From: Naumannella cuiyingiana
Lineage (GTDB): Bacteria > Actinomycetota > Actinomycetes > Propionibacteriales > Propionibacteriaceae
Length of the DNA stretch: 64,000 bases
NCBI RefSeq assembly: GCF_013408305.1
Contig: NZ_JACBZS010000001.1
Span: 2,790,001 to 2,854,000 of the forward strand
Reading direction: 5' to 3'
Shown here one piece after another: positions 32,609-43,672 of this stretch. The notes below the pieces were generated by a model. That model had not been told where the DNA came from. It made no database searches and worked only from the letters and a program-made list of their open reading frames with translations. The translations under genes and the position numbers were made by a program. Within the stretch, counting starts at the first letter, position 1, and every line of letters begins with the position of its first letter.

Positions 32609-33253
32609 ATGAAGATCACCCACCTCGGGCATTCGGCCGTGCTGGTCGAGGAAGCCGGGACCCGGCTGCTGATCGATCCGGGCAACTTCGGCGACGGCTG
32701 GGTCGGGTTGACCGGGCTCGATGCCGTGTTGATCACCCATCAGCATGCCGACCATGCCGATCCCGAGCGGCTGCCCGGCCTGCTGACGGCGAATCCCGAG
32801 GCGCGGGTGCTGGTCGAGCCGCAGGTACGCGAGGCGATCACGGCGATCGCGGATCGGGCCGAGGATTTCGGGCCCGACTCGGCGCTTCGCATCGGCGGCG
32901 TCGAGGTCCGCGCGGTCGGCGGCACCCATGCCGAGATCCATCGCGACATCCCATTGATCGGCAACGTCGGCTTTGTGATCGGCGCGCCGGGCGGAGCCCG
33001 GCTGTTCCACCCGGGCGACTCGCTGGCCACCGTTCCCGGCGGCGTCGACATTCTGGCCCTGCCTGTGATGGGCCCGTGGGCGGCGATGAAGGAGCACATC
33101 GATTTCGTCCGCGCGGTCGGCGCGCCGCGCGCCTTCGGAATACACGAGGGGCTGGTCAACGATCGCTACCTCGGCCTGTTCCGTGGACGGTTGGGCGAGC
33201 TGACCGATACCGAGCTGGTCGACCTGACGGTCGGCGAGCCCGCGGAGGTCTGA
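32609..33253 (+). CDS. MBL-fold metal-dependent hydrolase (UPF0173-like)
   Basis: 214 residues. A short metallo-beta-lactamase fold: MKITHLGHSAVLVE, THQHADHAD (HxHxDH), GGTHAEIH, HPGDS and GIHEGLVND. It resembles the UlaG/UPF0173 group, whose substrates are mostly unknown. It is separate from the mycothiol-linked MBL gene at 13.4 kb. A membrane-protein gene begins 2 bp after its stop. Confidence 0.84.
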   Translation: MKITHLGHSAVLVEEAGTRLLIDPGNFGDGWVGLTGLDAVLITHQHADHADPERLPGLLTANPEARVLVEPQVREAITAIADRAEDFGPDSALRIGGVEVRAVGGTHAEIHRDIPLIGNVGFVIGAPGGARLFHPGDSLATVPGGVDILALPVMGPWAAMKEHIDFVRAVGAPRAFGIHEGLVNDRYLGLFRGRLGELTDTELVDLTVGEPAEV

Positions 33254-33255
33254 GC

Positions 33256-34239
33256 GTGGCGCACCAGCTTCCTGCGCTGGGTCGGCCGGGTCGCGATCAC
33301 CCCGGTGACATCCTGGTCGCGGCCTGGCAATGCCTGCGTCGCCGGCCGTTGGCGTACGCCGTGTTGTCGATCGCCCCGGCACTCCTGGGCACGGTCGCGC
33401 TGGCGGTGCCCGCCGCCATCGCCGTCGCGCTGCAGCCGGGTCGCCTCGACGGCTTCACCTCCGGCCTGCTCGGCGCGCTCGGCGTGGCCCTGGTCGTGAT
33501 CGGCGCGCTGGTCAACCTCCGAGTGCTGGCCATGATCAGTGCCCTGACGCACGCAACCGCGCAGGGGGAGAGCATCGGTGTCGCCGATGCCGCGCGGCGC
33601 AGCCGCGGGTTCTTCGGGCGCGCGACGGGACTTGTCCTGCTCGGCGCGGGCGTGGTGTTGCTGGTCGGCAGCGGATTGGTCTGGCTCATCGCCCGGTGGC
33701 TGTACGGCACCGCGGAGCCGCAACTCATCCCGGTGATCGTCACCGTGCTGATCGCGGGCGCGGCGTGGACGGTGGTCGGCGCCCGGCTGTACCCCCTGCT
33801 GCCGGTGCTGGCGCTCGGCCGCGCGGGAGGGGTGCGGGCACTGGGCGAGGCGTGGCGACTGACCGCCGGACACACGGCCCGCACGCTGGGTTGGGTGACC
33901 ATGCTCGGGGCGCTGACCTGGCTGCTCCGGGTGCTCGCCCTGCTACCGGTCGCGCTGCTGGCCGCCGCGGCCAATCCGGGTGCCGATGCCGGGTCCCAGC
34001 TCGGCGCCGGCTGGGCCTCACTGCTGCTCACGATCGTCCTGGCGCCGGTGGTCGCGCTGTTCTCGGTGGCGTACCTCACGGCGGCCCAGACGCTCTACGA
34101 GCGCGACCTCGTCGAGCGCCGCCCGGCCCCGCCCACGCTCAACTGGGCCCCGCCCACGACGGCGCCGGCCGGCGGCATCGGCGGTCAGGGCTGGCGGCCC
34201 GGCGCGCTCACCGGCCCACCACCCGCCTCCCGCCCCTGA
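33256..34239 (+). CDS. Polytopic membrane protein, GPDPase-membrane-domain-like
   Basis: 327 residues with about six membrane helices and no recognised catalytic motif. The helix pattern (GDILVAAWQCLRRRPLAYAVLSIAPALLG, then ALGEAWRLTAGHTARTLGWV) resembles the membrane domain of glycerophosphoryl diester phosphodiesterases and the larger protein at 36593, suggesting paralogues. A Pro-rich C-terminal tail (PAPPTLNWAPPTTAP) is cytoplasmic by prediction. GTG start 2 bp after the MBL stop. Confidence 0.62.
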   Translation: MAHQLPALGRPGRDHPGDILVAAWQCLRRRPLAYAVLSIAPALLGTVALAVPAAIAVALQPGRLDGFTSGLLGALGVALVVIGALVNLRVLAMISALTHATAQGESIGVADAARRSRGFFGRATGLVLLGAGVVLLVGSGLVWLIARWLYGTAEPQLIPVIVTVLIAGAAWTVVGARLYPLLPVLALGRAGGVRALGEAWRLTAGHTARTLGWVTMLGALTWLLRVLALLPVALLAAAANPGADAGSQLGAGWASLLLTIVLAPVVALFSVAYLTAAQTLYERDLVERRPAPPTLNWAPPTTAPAGGIGGQGWRPGALTGPPPASRP

Positions 34240-34298
34240 CACCGGCCGCTCAGCCCACCGGACACACCCGGATCGGGTTGCCGTCGCGATCGGTGCGA

Positions 34299-36425
34299 CT
34301 AGACGAGCAGCAGCGTGATCGTCGAGCCCTTGGGCGCCTTGCCCGACTCGGTCGGCTCGACCGACATCACATAGCCGAGCCCGAGATATTGGGGGCCGGG
34401 CTTCGACTCGACCTTGAAGCCCGCCTCCTTCAACAGCTTGGTCGCCTCGTCGACGCTCTTGGTCTTCACCTCGGGGATCTGGACCAGCTCAGGGCCGAGC
34501 GAGCGGACGATGGTGATCGTGTCCCCACGAAAGGCCGTGCCCGACTCCGGATCCTGGCTGATCACCCGATCCTTCGGGACCGAATCCGAGTTCGCGGTCT
34601 TCTCGTTGATCTTGAAGCCCTTCTCGGTGAGTGCATCGCGCGCCTCCTCGGCACCCTTGCCCACCCAGTCGCCGATCTTGATCGGCTCGGGGCCCTTCGA
34701 CACGGCGAGGTTGACCGTGCTGTCCCGCTTCAGCGAACTGCCGGCCTTCGGGTCGGCGGAGAGCACCGTGCCCTTCTTCGCCTTCTCGTCCCAGCGTTCG
34801 CTGATCTTGCCGACCTTGAGGCTGGCTGATTCGATGGCCGAGCGGGCATCGTCGAGGGAGGAACCGACCACCTCGGGTGCCTCGAACCGCTCAGGGCCCT
34901 TGGACACCACCAGGGTCAGCGCGCTGTCGCGCTCCAGTCGGCTGCCGCCGGCGGGTTCGGTGCCGATCACCGCTCCGGCGGGTACGTCCTCGCTGAACCG
35001 CTCGGTGGTACGCGGTTGCAGGGCCGCCTGCCGGACGGCGTCGCTCGCCTGCGCCTGGGTCATCCCGGCGACGGTCGGCGCCGCGGTGAACCGGCCCTCG
35101 GCGAACCACCAGCCGGTGGCGGCGGCCAGCAGCACCAACAGGGTCAGCAGGACCAGCCAGATCCACCCGCGGCGCCGTCGGCGGCGCTGTCGCTCCACCA
35201 ACTCGCGCCGGTGCCGAGACGGCGAGGACGGTGCCCGTGGTTCGTCGGGCTGTGCCGGCAGCAGTGCGGTACGCCCGGGCTCCGGCGGCGGGCCGATCGG
35301 CACCGGGGTCGCGCGGTCGGTGCTGCGTTCGGCCCACGGCACGCTCGGCGACAGCGGCGTGTGCACGGGCGTCGCCGGCCGCGGTGGGCGCGCGGGCCGC
35401 ACCGGAGCGGGGCGTACCGGTGTGTCGCGTACCTGTGTGTCGCGTACCTGGGTCGGCCGGTCGAAGGCCTGCGTGCGGTCGTCGGCGCCGTCGAACGGTG
35501 CGAGCGAGCGGAACCGGGCGGTCAGCGCGGGGTCGTCCATCACGCCGCTGCCCAGGGCCGCGCGTGCCTCGCGTACCGCCGCGAGCAGGCCGCGCGCATC
35601 GGCCGGCCGCTGCGTCGGTTCGCGGCGGGTCGCGGACTGCACCAGTGCGTCGAGATAGGGCGGGATGGCCGTGCGGGTGTGCCGCCAGGACGTGTCCAGG
35701 CGCTGCGAGGGCGGCTCGATGTCGTTGTGCACGTGCGCCCAGGCGACCTGGATCGGGGTGTCGCCGGTGTGCGGCTTGCTACCGGTCAACATCTCGAACA
35801 ACACCACCCCGGCGCTGTAGACATCGGAACGGGGCGTCGCGCGGCCGTGCAGCACCAGCTCCGGTGGGAGATAGGAGACCGTCCCGATCAGCAGGCCCTG
35901 GTTCGCGGTGATGGTCTGCGCGCTGATCGCGCGGGCCAGACCGAAATCGGCGACCTTGAGTTGACCGCGGTCGGTGATCAGGACGTTCTCGGGCTTGACA
36001 TCGCGGTGCACGATGCCGGCCTCGTGCGCCGCCGCGAGCGCCGCCAGCACGGGCTCGATCAGCTCCAGCGCCCGCAGCGGTTCCAGCACGCCGGCGCGGT
36101 TCATCAACTGCCGCAGCGTCCCGCCGGCGATGTGTTCCATCACGATGTAGGGCCGGTCGCCATCGTGGCCCTGGTCGAAGACCGAGACGACATTGGGATG
36201 CGACAGTCGGGCGGCCGAGCGGGCCTCGCGATCGAACTTGGCGACGAAGTCCTCGTCGGCGCCCAGCCCCTCCTGCATCACCTTGACGGCGACGGTGCGG
36301 GTCAGCCGTTGATCGGTGGCCAGATAGACCGTCGCCATGCCGCCGCGGGCGACGCGATCGGTGACCTCGTAGCGGCCATCGAGCACATGACCGATCAACG
36401 GGTCGCCCATCTGCGTCATGGTCAT
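34299..36425 (-). CDS. PASTA-domain Ser/Thr protein kinase
   Basis: 708 residues. The N-terminal kinase domain is intact: GGMATVYLA loop, VKVM Lys, HRDVKPEN catalytic loop, DFG and PPE. A Pro/Arg-rich linker leads to one membrane helix near residue 420-440 (GWIWLVLLTLLVLLAAATG) and four extracellular PASTA repeats (each ending VVSKGPE-like or ITLLLV). PASTA domains sense muropeptides; such kinases control cell-wall growth. It resembles PknB/PknL. The ATG at 36425 has GGAG 6 bp upstream; a TTG 3 bp earlier is less likely. Divergent from a membrane-protein gene. Confidence 0.94.
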   Translation of the reverse strand: MTMTQMGDPLIGHVLDGRYEVTDRVARGGMATVYLATDQRLTRTVAVKVMQEGLGADEDFVAKFDREARSAARLSHPNVVSVFDQGHDGDRPYIVMEHIAGGTLRQLMNRAGVLEPLRALELIEPVLAALAAAHEAGIVHRDVKPENVLITDRGQLKVADFGLARAISAQTITANQGLLIGTVSYLPPELVLHGRATPRSDVYSAGVVLFEMLTGSKPHTGDTPIQVAWAHVHNDIEPPSQRLDTSWRHTRTAIPPYLDALVQSATRREPTQRPADARGLLAAVREARAALGSGVMDDPALTARFRSLAPFDGADDRTQAFDRPTQVRDTQVRDTPVRPAPVRPARPPRPATPVHTPLSPSVPWAERSTDRATPVPIGPPPEPGRTALLPAQPDEPRAPSSPSRHRRELVERQRRRRRRGWIWLVLLTLLVLLAAATGWWFAEGRFTAAPTVAGMTQAQASDAVRQAALQPRTTERFSEDVPAGAVIGTEPAGGSRLERDSALTLVVSKGPERFEAPEVVGSSLDDARSAIESASLKVGKISERWDEKAKKGTVLSADPKAGSSLKRDSTVNLAVSKGPEPIKIGDWVGKGAEEARDALTEKGFKINEKTANSDSVPKDRVISQDPESGTAFRGDTITIVRSLGPELVQIPEVKTKSVDEATKLLKEAGFKVESKPGPQYLGLGYVMSVEPTESGKAPKGSTITLLLV

Positions 36426-36580
36426 CAACTACTCCGGCGGTCGAAAGGGGAAGGTACCGCGGTCTGTCGGCATCCGGCGCGGGACGCCGGCTGCCAGGGC
36501 CGAGTCTAGAGGGAGCGCCAAGCGAGGGCCGGGAAGCGACGGCATCGGCGTGCCCCGGCCCCGTTGCCCCGGCCGGCTGA

Positions 36581-36586
36581 CAGGAT
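36581..36586 (+). promoter_or_regulatory. -10 hexamer of the PGYGQQ-tail gene
   Basis: CAGGAT ends 6 bp before the ATG at 36593; a weaker match to TANNNT. Confidence 0.35.
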
Positions 36587-36592
36587 GGGCGC

Positions 36593-37864
36593 ATGAGCTC
36601 TCCCGTGCCGCTCGCCCCGATCATCCCGCCGCACGCCCTCGGTCTCGGCGATGTGTTCAGCGGTGCGTTCGCCGCCATGAAGGCCCGTTTCGGACGGTAT
36701 CTCGGCCTGGCACTGCTGCCCGTCGCCGCGACCCTGGCCTATGTGCTGGTGATCACGCTCGCCCTGGGACTCATCGCCGCGATGGCCGTCGGCGCTGCGA
36801 CCGGAGAAACCGGGGCGGGCACGATTGTCGGATTCGTCGTGCTCGGGGTGCTGATCGTCTTCGTGGCGAGCGTGTTGTTGGTCCTGTTCCTGGTCAGGAC
36901 CCAGGGGATGATGGCCCTGCTCACCTACGACCTGGCGGCGGGCGGCGATCCGAGCATTGGGGAGCTGTGGGCCAGGACCCGCGGTCTGATGGGGCGGGTG
37001 CTGGGCATCGCCTTGTTCTTCACCGCGGTGGCGCTCGTGGTCGGCGGCATCTTCTTCGCCGTGTTCGCCGGCATCGCCATGTCGGTCATCGCTGCGTCCG
37101 TGTCCGGCGGTTCCTCGTCGGACTCCGCTGCCGGAGCGGCCGGGGCCATGGTCGGCGCAGGCTTCCTGATGTTCTTCCTCGGCTTCGCGGTCTGGGTGGT
37201 GGCCATCATCATCGGCGTCCGGCTGTACGTGTTGTTGCCGGTGCTGGCGGTGGAGGAACTCGGCGGGATGACGGCGCTGAAGCGGGCCTGGGACCTCACC
37301 CGGGGCTTCTTCTTCCGCACCCTCGGCTATTACCTGCTGCTCGGGTTGTTGATCAGCGTGGTCACCTCCATCGCGCAGGTCCCGGGGCAGGTGATCGGCT
37401 CCTCCCTGACGTCCGGAATGGACTCCAGCTCCGATCCGACCGCCGTGATGGCTGCGCTGATCCCGGTGATGCTGGTGCTTTCGATCCCGCCCCTGCTGGT
37501 CTCGTTGCTGAGCACGCCGTTCGCGACCGCCTACAACACCATCTACTACATCGACCTGATCCGTCGTCGCGACCAGGGGATGGGCGACCCGGTCCAGGCC
37601 TACGGGGCCTACCCCGCCCCGGGCTACGGACAACAGCAGCCGGGGTACGGGCAGCAACAGCCTGGGTACGGCCAGCAGCCGGGCTACGGGCAGCAGCAGC
37701 CGGGGTACGGGCAGCAGCAGCCGGGTTACGGCCAGCAGCAGCCGGGTTACGGGCAGCAGCCGGGTTACGGCCAGCAACAGCAGGGGTACGGGCAGCAACA
37801 ACCGGGCTACGGCCAGCAGCCCGGCTACGGGCAGCCGGGTAGCGGTCCGGAGGATCTGCGCTGA
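36593..37864 (+). CDS. Polytopic membrane protein with PGYGQQ-repeat tail
   Basis: 423 residues. About six membrane helices span residues 30-320, in the same style as the protein at 33256 ([49 protein letters not shown]). The last 85 residues are a low-complexity tail of about eleven PGYGQQ or PGYGQQQ units, rich in Tyr and Gln. Such tails resemble self-associating sequences and can drive clustering; that is inference. The repeat DNA is uneven in synonymous codons, so it is not a fresh slippage product. Function unknown. Confidence 0.72.
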   Translation: MSSPVPLAPIIPPHALGLGDVFSGAFAAMKARFGRYLGLALLPVAATLAYVLVITLALGLIAAMAVGAATGETGAGTIVGFVVLGVLIVFVASVLLVLFLVRTQGMMALLTYDLAAGGDPSIGELWARTRGLMGRVLGIALFFTAVALVVGGIFFAVFAGIAMSVIAASVSGGSSSDSAAGAAGAMVGAGFLMFFLGFAVWVVAIIIGVRLYVLLPVLAVEELGGMTALKRAWDLTRGFFFRTLGYYLLLGLLISVVTSIAQVPGQVIGSSLTSGMDSSSDPTAVMAALIPVMLVLSIPPLLVSLLSTPFATAYNTIYYIDLIRRRDQGMGDPVQAYGAYPAPGYGQQQPGYGQQQPGYGQQPGYGQQQPGYGQQQPGYGQQQPGYGQQPGYGQQQQGYGQQQPGYGQQPGYGQPGSGPEDLR

Positions 37865-37874
37865 CCGACCCGGA

Positions 37875-39984
<2,110 letters not shown>

Positions 39985-39991
39985 TCATCCG

Positions 39992-40035
39992 ATCCTAGTC
40001 CGCGACGCCAGCGGGCCCGGTGTTTCCTCTATGGT
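39992..40035. promoter_or_regulatory. Divergent leaderless promoters of thiO and thiE
   Basis: Minus strand TAGGAT (39992-39997) is 7 bp before the thiO GTG; plus strand TATGGT (40030-40035) is 6 bp before the thiE GTG. The whole spacer is 57 bp, too short for a TPP riboswitch, and no CTGAGA box is seen. Confidence 0.55.
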
Positions 40036-40041
40036 GAGCAG

Positions 40042-40791
40042 GTGACGTTCCTGCTCGGTCTGGACACACGGCTGCGCCAGTCGCGGCTGTATCTGTGCGT
40101 CGACACCCGCCGCGAACGGGGCGATTTCGACGATCTCGTGGCGGCGGCCTTCGCCGGTGGCGTGGACATCGTGCAGGTACGCGAGAAGAACCTGCCTGCC
40201 GAGGTCGAGCTGGAATACCTCGAGCGCGCCCGGGCCGCGGCCGGCACCCAACACCTGGTCGCGGTGAACGACCAGCCCGAACTCGCCGGTCGGTTCGGGG
40301 CCGACGTGCTGCACCTCGGTCAGGACGATGCCCTGAGCGCCGAGGCCCGCAAGCAGGTGTCGAAGTGGGCGCTGCTGGGCCGCTCCACCCACGACCCGGC
40401 CCAGGCCGATGCCGCGCTCGCCGATCCGGAGCTTGCCTATTTCTGCGTGGGTCCGGTGTTCGCGACGCCGACCAAGCCGGACTACACCCCGGCCGGGCTC
40501 GACCTGGTTCGCTACGCAGCGCGGGTGGCGCCGCCCGGTGACGTCGAGGCGCGGCCGTGGTTCGCGATCGGCGGGATCAACGCCGAGACCTTGGACGAGG
40601 TGATCGAGGCCGGTGCCCGCCGGGTGGTGGTCGTCCGCGCGATCACCGACGCGCGCGACCCCGAGGCGGCCGCCCGCGCGCTCAAGGACCGCATCAATCG
40701 CGCGTGGGCCGAGGATCCCGCCACCCGCGACTACGCACTGCGCGCGTTCGGCCCGAGCCAGCGGGCCAGCCTGCGCGATGACCCGCGCTGA
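40042..40791 (+). CDS. thiE: Thiamine-phosphate synthase
   Basis: 249 residues. It joins HMP-PP and the thiazole phosphate. Motifs: LYLCVDTR, GVDIVQVREKNLP, VNDQPELAGRFGADVLHLGQDD, GRSTHDPAQADAA, FCVGPVFATPTKPDY and AIGGINAETLDEV. About 20 residues of N-terminal and a C-terminal extension beyond the usual length are present. GTG start with a TATGGT promoter and no Shine-Dalgarno sequence. The secreted RNase gene overlaps its last 14 bp. Confidence 0.94.
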   Translation: MTFLLGLDTRLRQSRLYLCVDTRRERGDFDDLVAAAFAGGVDIVQVREKNLPAEVELEYLERARAAAGTQHLVAVNDQPELAGRFGADVLHLGQDDALSAEARKQVSKWALLGRSTHDPAQADAALADPELAYFCVGPVFATPTKPDYTPAGLDLVRYAARVAPPGDVEARPWFAIGGINAETLDEVIEAGARRVVVVRAITDARDPEAAARALKDRINRAWAEDPATRDYALRAFGPSQRASLRDDPR

Positions 40792-41263
40792 TCGCGCCGC
40801 CGCGCCGGCGTCTCGGCGTACCCTCCTCGCGGCCGGTGCCGTGCTGGCCGCGCTGGTGCTGCTCGGCTGGTTGGTCTTCGGCTCCGGCGGCGACGCGGCC
40901 GGGCCCGGCGTACCCTCGGCGCCGCCCGGTACCGCACCGTCCGGCACCGCACCGTCCGGCACAGCGCCGGCCGGAGACGGTGCCCGCGGGATCGCCGAGG
41001 CCGAGCTGCCGCCGAGCGCCCGGGAGACCCTGGCGTCGATCGATGCCGGCGGGCCGTTCCCCTACCGCCAGGACGGGCAGACATTCGGCAATCGGGAGGG
41101 CCTGTTGCCGAAGCGCGAGCGCGGCTACTACCGCGAATACACGGTCGACAAACCCGGCGAGGACGACCGGGGTCCGTGGCGGATCGTCACCGGCGGCCGC
41201 GGACCGGACGTCTACTACTGGACGGCCGACCACTACCAGAGCTTTGTGAGGATCCTGCGATGA
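40778..41263 (+). CDS. Exported guanyl-specific ribonuclease (RNase Sa/barnase family)
   Basis: 161 residues. A hydrophobic N-terminal segment (TLLAAGAVLAALVLLGWLVFG, about residues 15-35) acts as signal or anchor, followed by a Ser/Thr/Pro/Gly-rich linker with GTAPS repeats. Residues about 78-161 match streptomycete RNase Sa: GPFPYRQDGQTFGNRE, catalytic Glu in YYREYTV, Arg in WRIVTGG and His in TADHYQSF. The disulfide cysteines of RNase Sa are absent. It cuts RNA after G. Its stop overlaps the ATG of a barstar gene. Confidence 0.9.
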   Translation: MTRADRAAAPASRRTLLAAGAVLAALVLLGWLVFGSGGDAAGPGVPSAPPGTAPSGTAPSGTAPAGDGARGIAEAELPPSARETLASIDAGGPFPYRQDGQTFGNREGLLPKRERGYYREYTVDKPGEDDRGPWRIVTGGRGPDVYYWTADHYQSFVRILR

Positions 41264-41634
41264 GCGCGATCGAGGGGCTGCGGCGCCGCGAGCCGGGCGT
41301 CTATCGGGTGCGCGGCGGAACCGCCCTGGCCGAACGGCGGCTGCGCGCCTGGGGTTGGCGGGTGGCAACGCTGGGCGCCGCGCCGGGCGGCACGAAGGAC
41401 GACCTGCTCGGCGCCGTCGGCGACGCGCTCGGCTTCCCGGACTGGTACGGGCGCAACCTCGACGCGCTCGCGGACTGCCTGACCGACCTCGCCGCCCCGA
41501 CCGCCCTGGTGCTGGCGGGCTGGCCGTGGCCGGAGGATCTCCCGGGTTGGGCGGGGGTACGCGAGGTCCTCGACGAGCGCATCGCCGACACCCGCTGGCC
41601 GGCATTCGCCGTGGTCCTCGATCAGACCGCCTGA
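41260..41634 (+). CDS. Barstar-family ribonuclease inhibitor
   Basis: 124 residues with the barstar core FPDWYGRNLDALADCLTDL, the helix and acidic region that plug the active site of barnase-like RNases. It is expected to stay in the cytoplasm and protect the cell from the adjacent RNase. The ATG overlaps the RNase stop (ATGA) and GAGGA precedes it. It converges on the prenyl synthase gene, 5 bp away. Confidence 0.9.
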   Translation: MSAIEGLRRREPGVYRVRGGTALAERRLRAWGWRVATLGAAPGGTKDDLLGAVGDALGFPDWYGRNLDALADCLTDLAAPTALVLAGWPWPEDLPGWAGVREVLDERIADTRWPAFAVVLDQTA

Positions 41635-41639
41635 ACGGC

Positions 41640-42728
41640 TCAGGCCTGCCGGTCGAGCGCACGCGCGACCAGCCCCGTCAGGCCCCGGCGGGCCGCGTCC
41701 GGCACCCCGGCCGTGGTGAGCGCGGCGAGGGCCTGCTGTCGGCCGGCGTCGATCATCTCCTCGACCCGCGCCACGGCACCGGAGTCCATGATCAACTGCC
41801 GGGCCCGGTCGATGTCGGCATCCGGGCGGCCGATCTGGCCCGCCAGCTCCGCCCGCGCCCGCGGCGCCGACCCGGCCAGCGCGTGGGCCAGCAGCGCCGT
41901 GCGCTTGCCCTCCCGAAGATCATCGCCGGCCGGCTTGCCGGTCACCGCCTCGTCGCCGAAGACGCCGAGCAGGTCATCGCGGTACTGGAACGCGCGGCCC
42001 AGCGGGGAGCCGAAGTCGGCCAGCGCATGCTGCAACTCCCGCGACGCCCCGCCCAGCGCGGCGCCGAACTGTAGCGGCCGGATCACCGTGTAGCGCGCGG
42101 TCTTGTACTCCACGACCCGTTCTGCGGTCCCGAGCCCCGCCTCGTCGAGGGGCGCGGCCTGGGCCAGCACATCGAGGTACTGGCCGACCGTCACCTCCGT
42201 CCGCATCTGTTCCAGCAGCGGCAACCCCCGGGCCAACTGCTCCGGCGCGGGCCCCGCCCGGTGCAGCAGCTCGACCGACCACATCAACAACAGATCGCCG
42301 AGCAGGATGGCCCCGGCCCGGCCGAAGGCGGCCTGGTCACCGGCCAGACCGGCCGCGGCATGGCCGGCCTCGAACTGCTTGTGCGAGGCCGGCGTCCCGC
42401 GGCGGGTGGCCGAGTCGTCCATCACGTCGTCGTGCAGCAGCGCCGACAGGTGCAACAGCTCCAGGCTGGCCGCGGCCGCGATGACGGGCGCGGGCGGATC
42501 CAGCTCGCCGGTCGCCGCGGCGTACCCCCACAGGCAGAAGGCCGGCCGCAGCCGCTTCCCGCCGGCGCTCGCCGCGCGGGCCTGGCGCAACAGTTCGGCC
42601 GTCTCGGGCCCGATCGCGGCCAGCCGCGCGGCCTGGCCGGCCAGGAACGTGTCGAGCGCGGCGGCGACGCCGGCGCGCAGGCGCGGCCCGGCGGGCTCGG
42701 CCGGGTCGAGCAGGGGGGTGCTGTCCAC
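41640..42728 (-). CDS. Polyprenyl diphosphate synthase (IdsA/GrcC type)
   Basis: 362 residues. Trans-prenyltransferase with both Asp-rich regions: LLHDDVMDDSATRRG and FQYRDDLLGVFGDE; GGKRLRPAF and GKRTALLA bind substrates. It makes a C15-C20 or longer diphosphate for menaquinone or carotenoid synthesis; chain length cannot be read reliably. GTG start with TAGGCT 6 bp upstream. It is divergent from metF across 49 bp. Confidence 0.9.
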   Translation of the reverse strand: MDSTPLLDPAEPAGPRLRAGVAAALDTFLAGQAARLAAIGPETAELLRQARAASAGGKRLRPAFCLWGYAAATGELDPPAPVIAAAASLELLHLSALLHDDVMDDSATRRGTPASHKQFEAGHAAAGLAGDQAAFGRAGAILLGDLLLMWSVELLHRAGPAPEQLARGLPLLEQMRTEVTVGQYLDVLAQAAPLDEAGLGTAERVVEYKTARYTVIRPLQFGAALGGASRELQHALADFGSPLGRAFQYRDDLLGVFGDEAVTGKPAGDDLREGKRTALLAHALAGSAPRARAELAGQIGRPDADIDRARQLIMDSGAVARVEEMIDAGRQQALAALTTAGVPDAARRGLTGLVARALDRQA

Positions 42729-42734
42729 CGGGCG

Positions 42735-42770
42735 AGCCTAGGGGGTGCTCGGTGCGGCGTTGCCTAGGCT
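42735..42770. promoter_or_regulatory. Divergent leaderless promoters, prenyl synthase and metF
   Basis: TAGGCT on the minus strand (42735-42740) is 6 bp from the prenyl synthase GTG; TAGGCT on the plus strand (42765-42770) is 7 bp from the metF ATG. Both genes use the same hexamer. Confidence 0.6.
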
Positions 42771-42777
42771 GGGCGCC

Positions 42778-43668
42778 ATGCCGACGACCCCCACGCGCGC
42801 CGCGACGATCGCGGAACTGCTCGCGGAGGCGGACCGTCCGCTGTACTCGTTCGAGTTCTTCCCGCCGAAGGACGCCGAGGGCGAGCAGACGCTGTGGCGT
42901 ACCGTCCGCGAGCTCGAGCCGTTGCGGCCGGACTTCGTGTCGGTGACCTACGGGGCGTCGGGCTCGACGCGCGAGCGCACCGTGCGGGTGACAGAGCGGG
43001 TCGCGCGCGACACCACCTTGCGGACGATGGCGCACCTGACCTGCGCCAGCCAACCCGCGGCCGACCTGCGGCGGACCATCGGCGCGTACGCCGCGTCAGG
43101 GCTGCGTCACGTGCTGGCGGTACGCGGGGATCCGCCCGGCGGGCCCACCGCGCCATGGCACCCGCACCCGCAGGGGCTGGCGAATGCGACGGAACTGGTC
43201 GAGCTGGTCGCCTCGCTCGGCGACTTCTGCATCGGCGTGGCCGCCTTTCCCGACCTGCATCCGGATCGGCGCGATGCCGATCTTGATGCCCGGGTGCTGA
43301 TCGACAAGGCGCGGGCGGGTGCCTCGTTCGCGATCACCCAGTTGTTCTTCGATGCCGAGGCCTGGGTGCGGCTCGTTGACCGGGTGCGCTCTGCCGGCTG
43401 CGATCTGCCGATCATCCCGGGCATCCAGCCGGTGACCAACCTGGGCCAGGTCAAGCGGTTCGCCGAACTGTCCGGCGCGGAGCTGCCGTCGCGGGTGGTC
43501 GATCGGCTGAACGCGGTCGGCGACGATCCGGCGCAGGTCCGCCGGGTGGGCGTCGACATCGCGACCGAGCTGAGCGAGCGGCTGCTGGAGGCAGGCGCTC
43601 CCGGCCTGCATTTCTTCACCCTGAACCGCTCCCGCGCCTCCCGGGAGATCTTCGCGCGCCTGGCGTGA
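42778..43668 (+). CDS. metF: Methylenetetrahydrofolate reductase
   Basis: 296 residues of the MTHFR barrel. It reduces 5,10-methylene-THF to 5-methyl-THF for methionine synthesis, with FAD. Motifs: YSFEFFPPKDAEGE (catalytic Glu), SVTYGASGSTRERT, HLTCASQP, VLAVRGDPPGG and ITQLFFDAE. The ATG at 42778 is supported by TAGGCT at leaderless distance; the open frame to 42745 is not used. Converges on the HelD-like gene. Confidence 0.94.
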   Translation: MPTTPTRAATIAELLAEADRPLYSFEFFPPKDAEGEQTLWRTVRELEPLRPDFVSVTYGASGSTRERTVRVTERVARDTTLRTMAHLTCASQPAADLRRTIGAYAASGLRHVLAVRGDPPGGPTAPWHPHPQGLANATELVELVASLGDFCIGVAAFPDLHPDRRDADLDARVLIDKARAGASFAITQLFFDAEAWVRLVDRVRSAGCDLPIIPGIQPVTNLGQVKRFAELSGAELPSRVVDRLNAVGDDPAQVRRVGVDIATELSERLLEAGAPGLHFFTLNRSRASREIFARLA

Positions 43669-43672
43669 CCCG

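Noticed and set aside
39985-40041. TPP riboswitch between thiO and thiE
   Set aside because: The spacer is 57 bp and holds two divergent -10 elements; no CTGAGA-type core.
40031-40045. Four-codon upstream ORF (ATG GTG AGC AGG TGA) overlapping the thiE start
   Set aside because: Its ATG lies inside the TATGGT -10 hexamer, so it would not be in the transcript.
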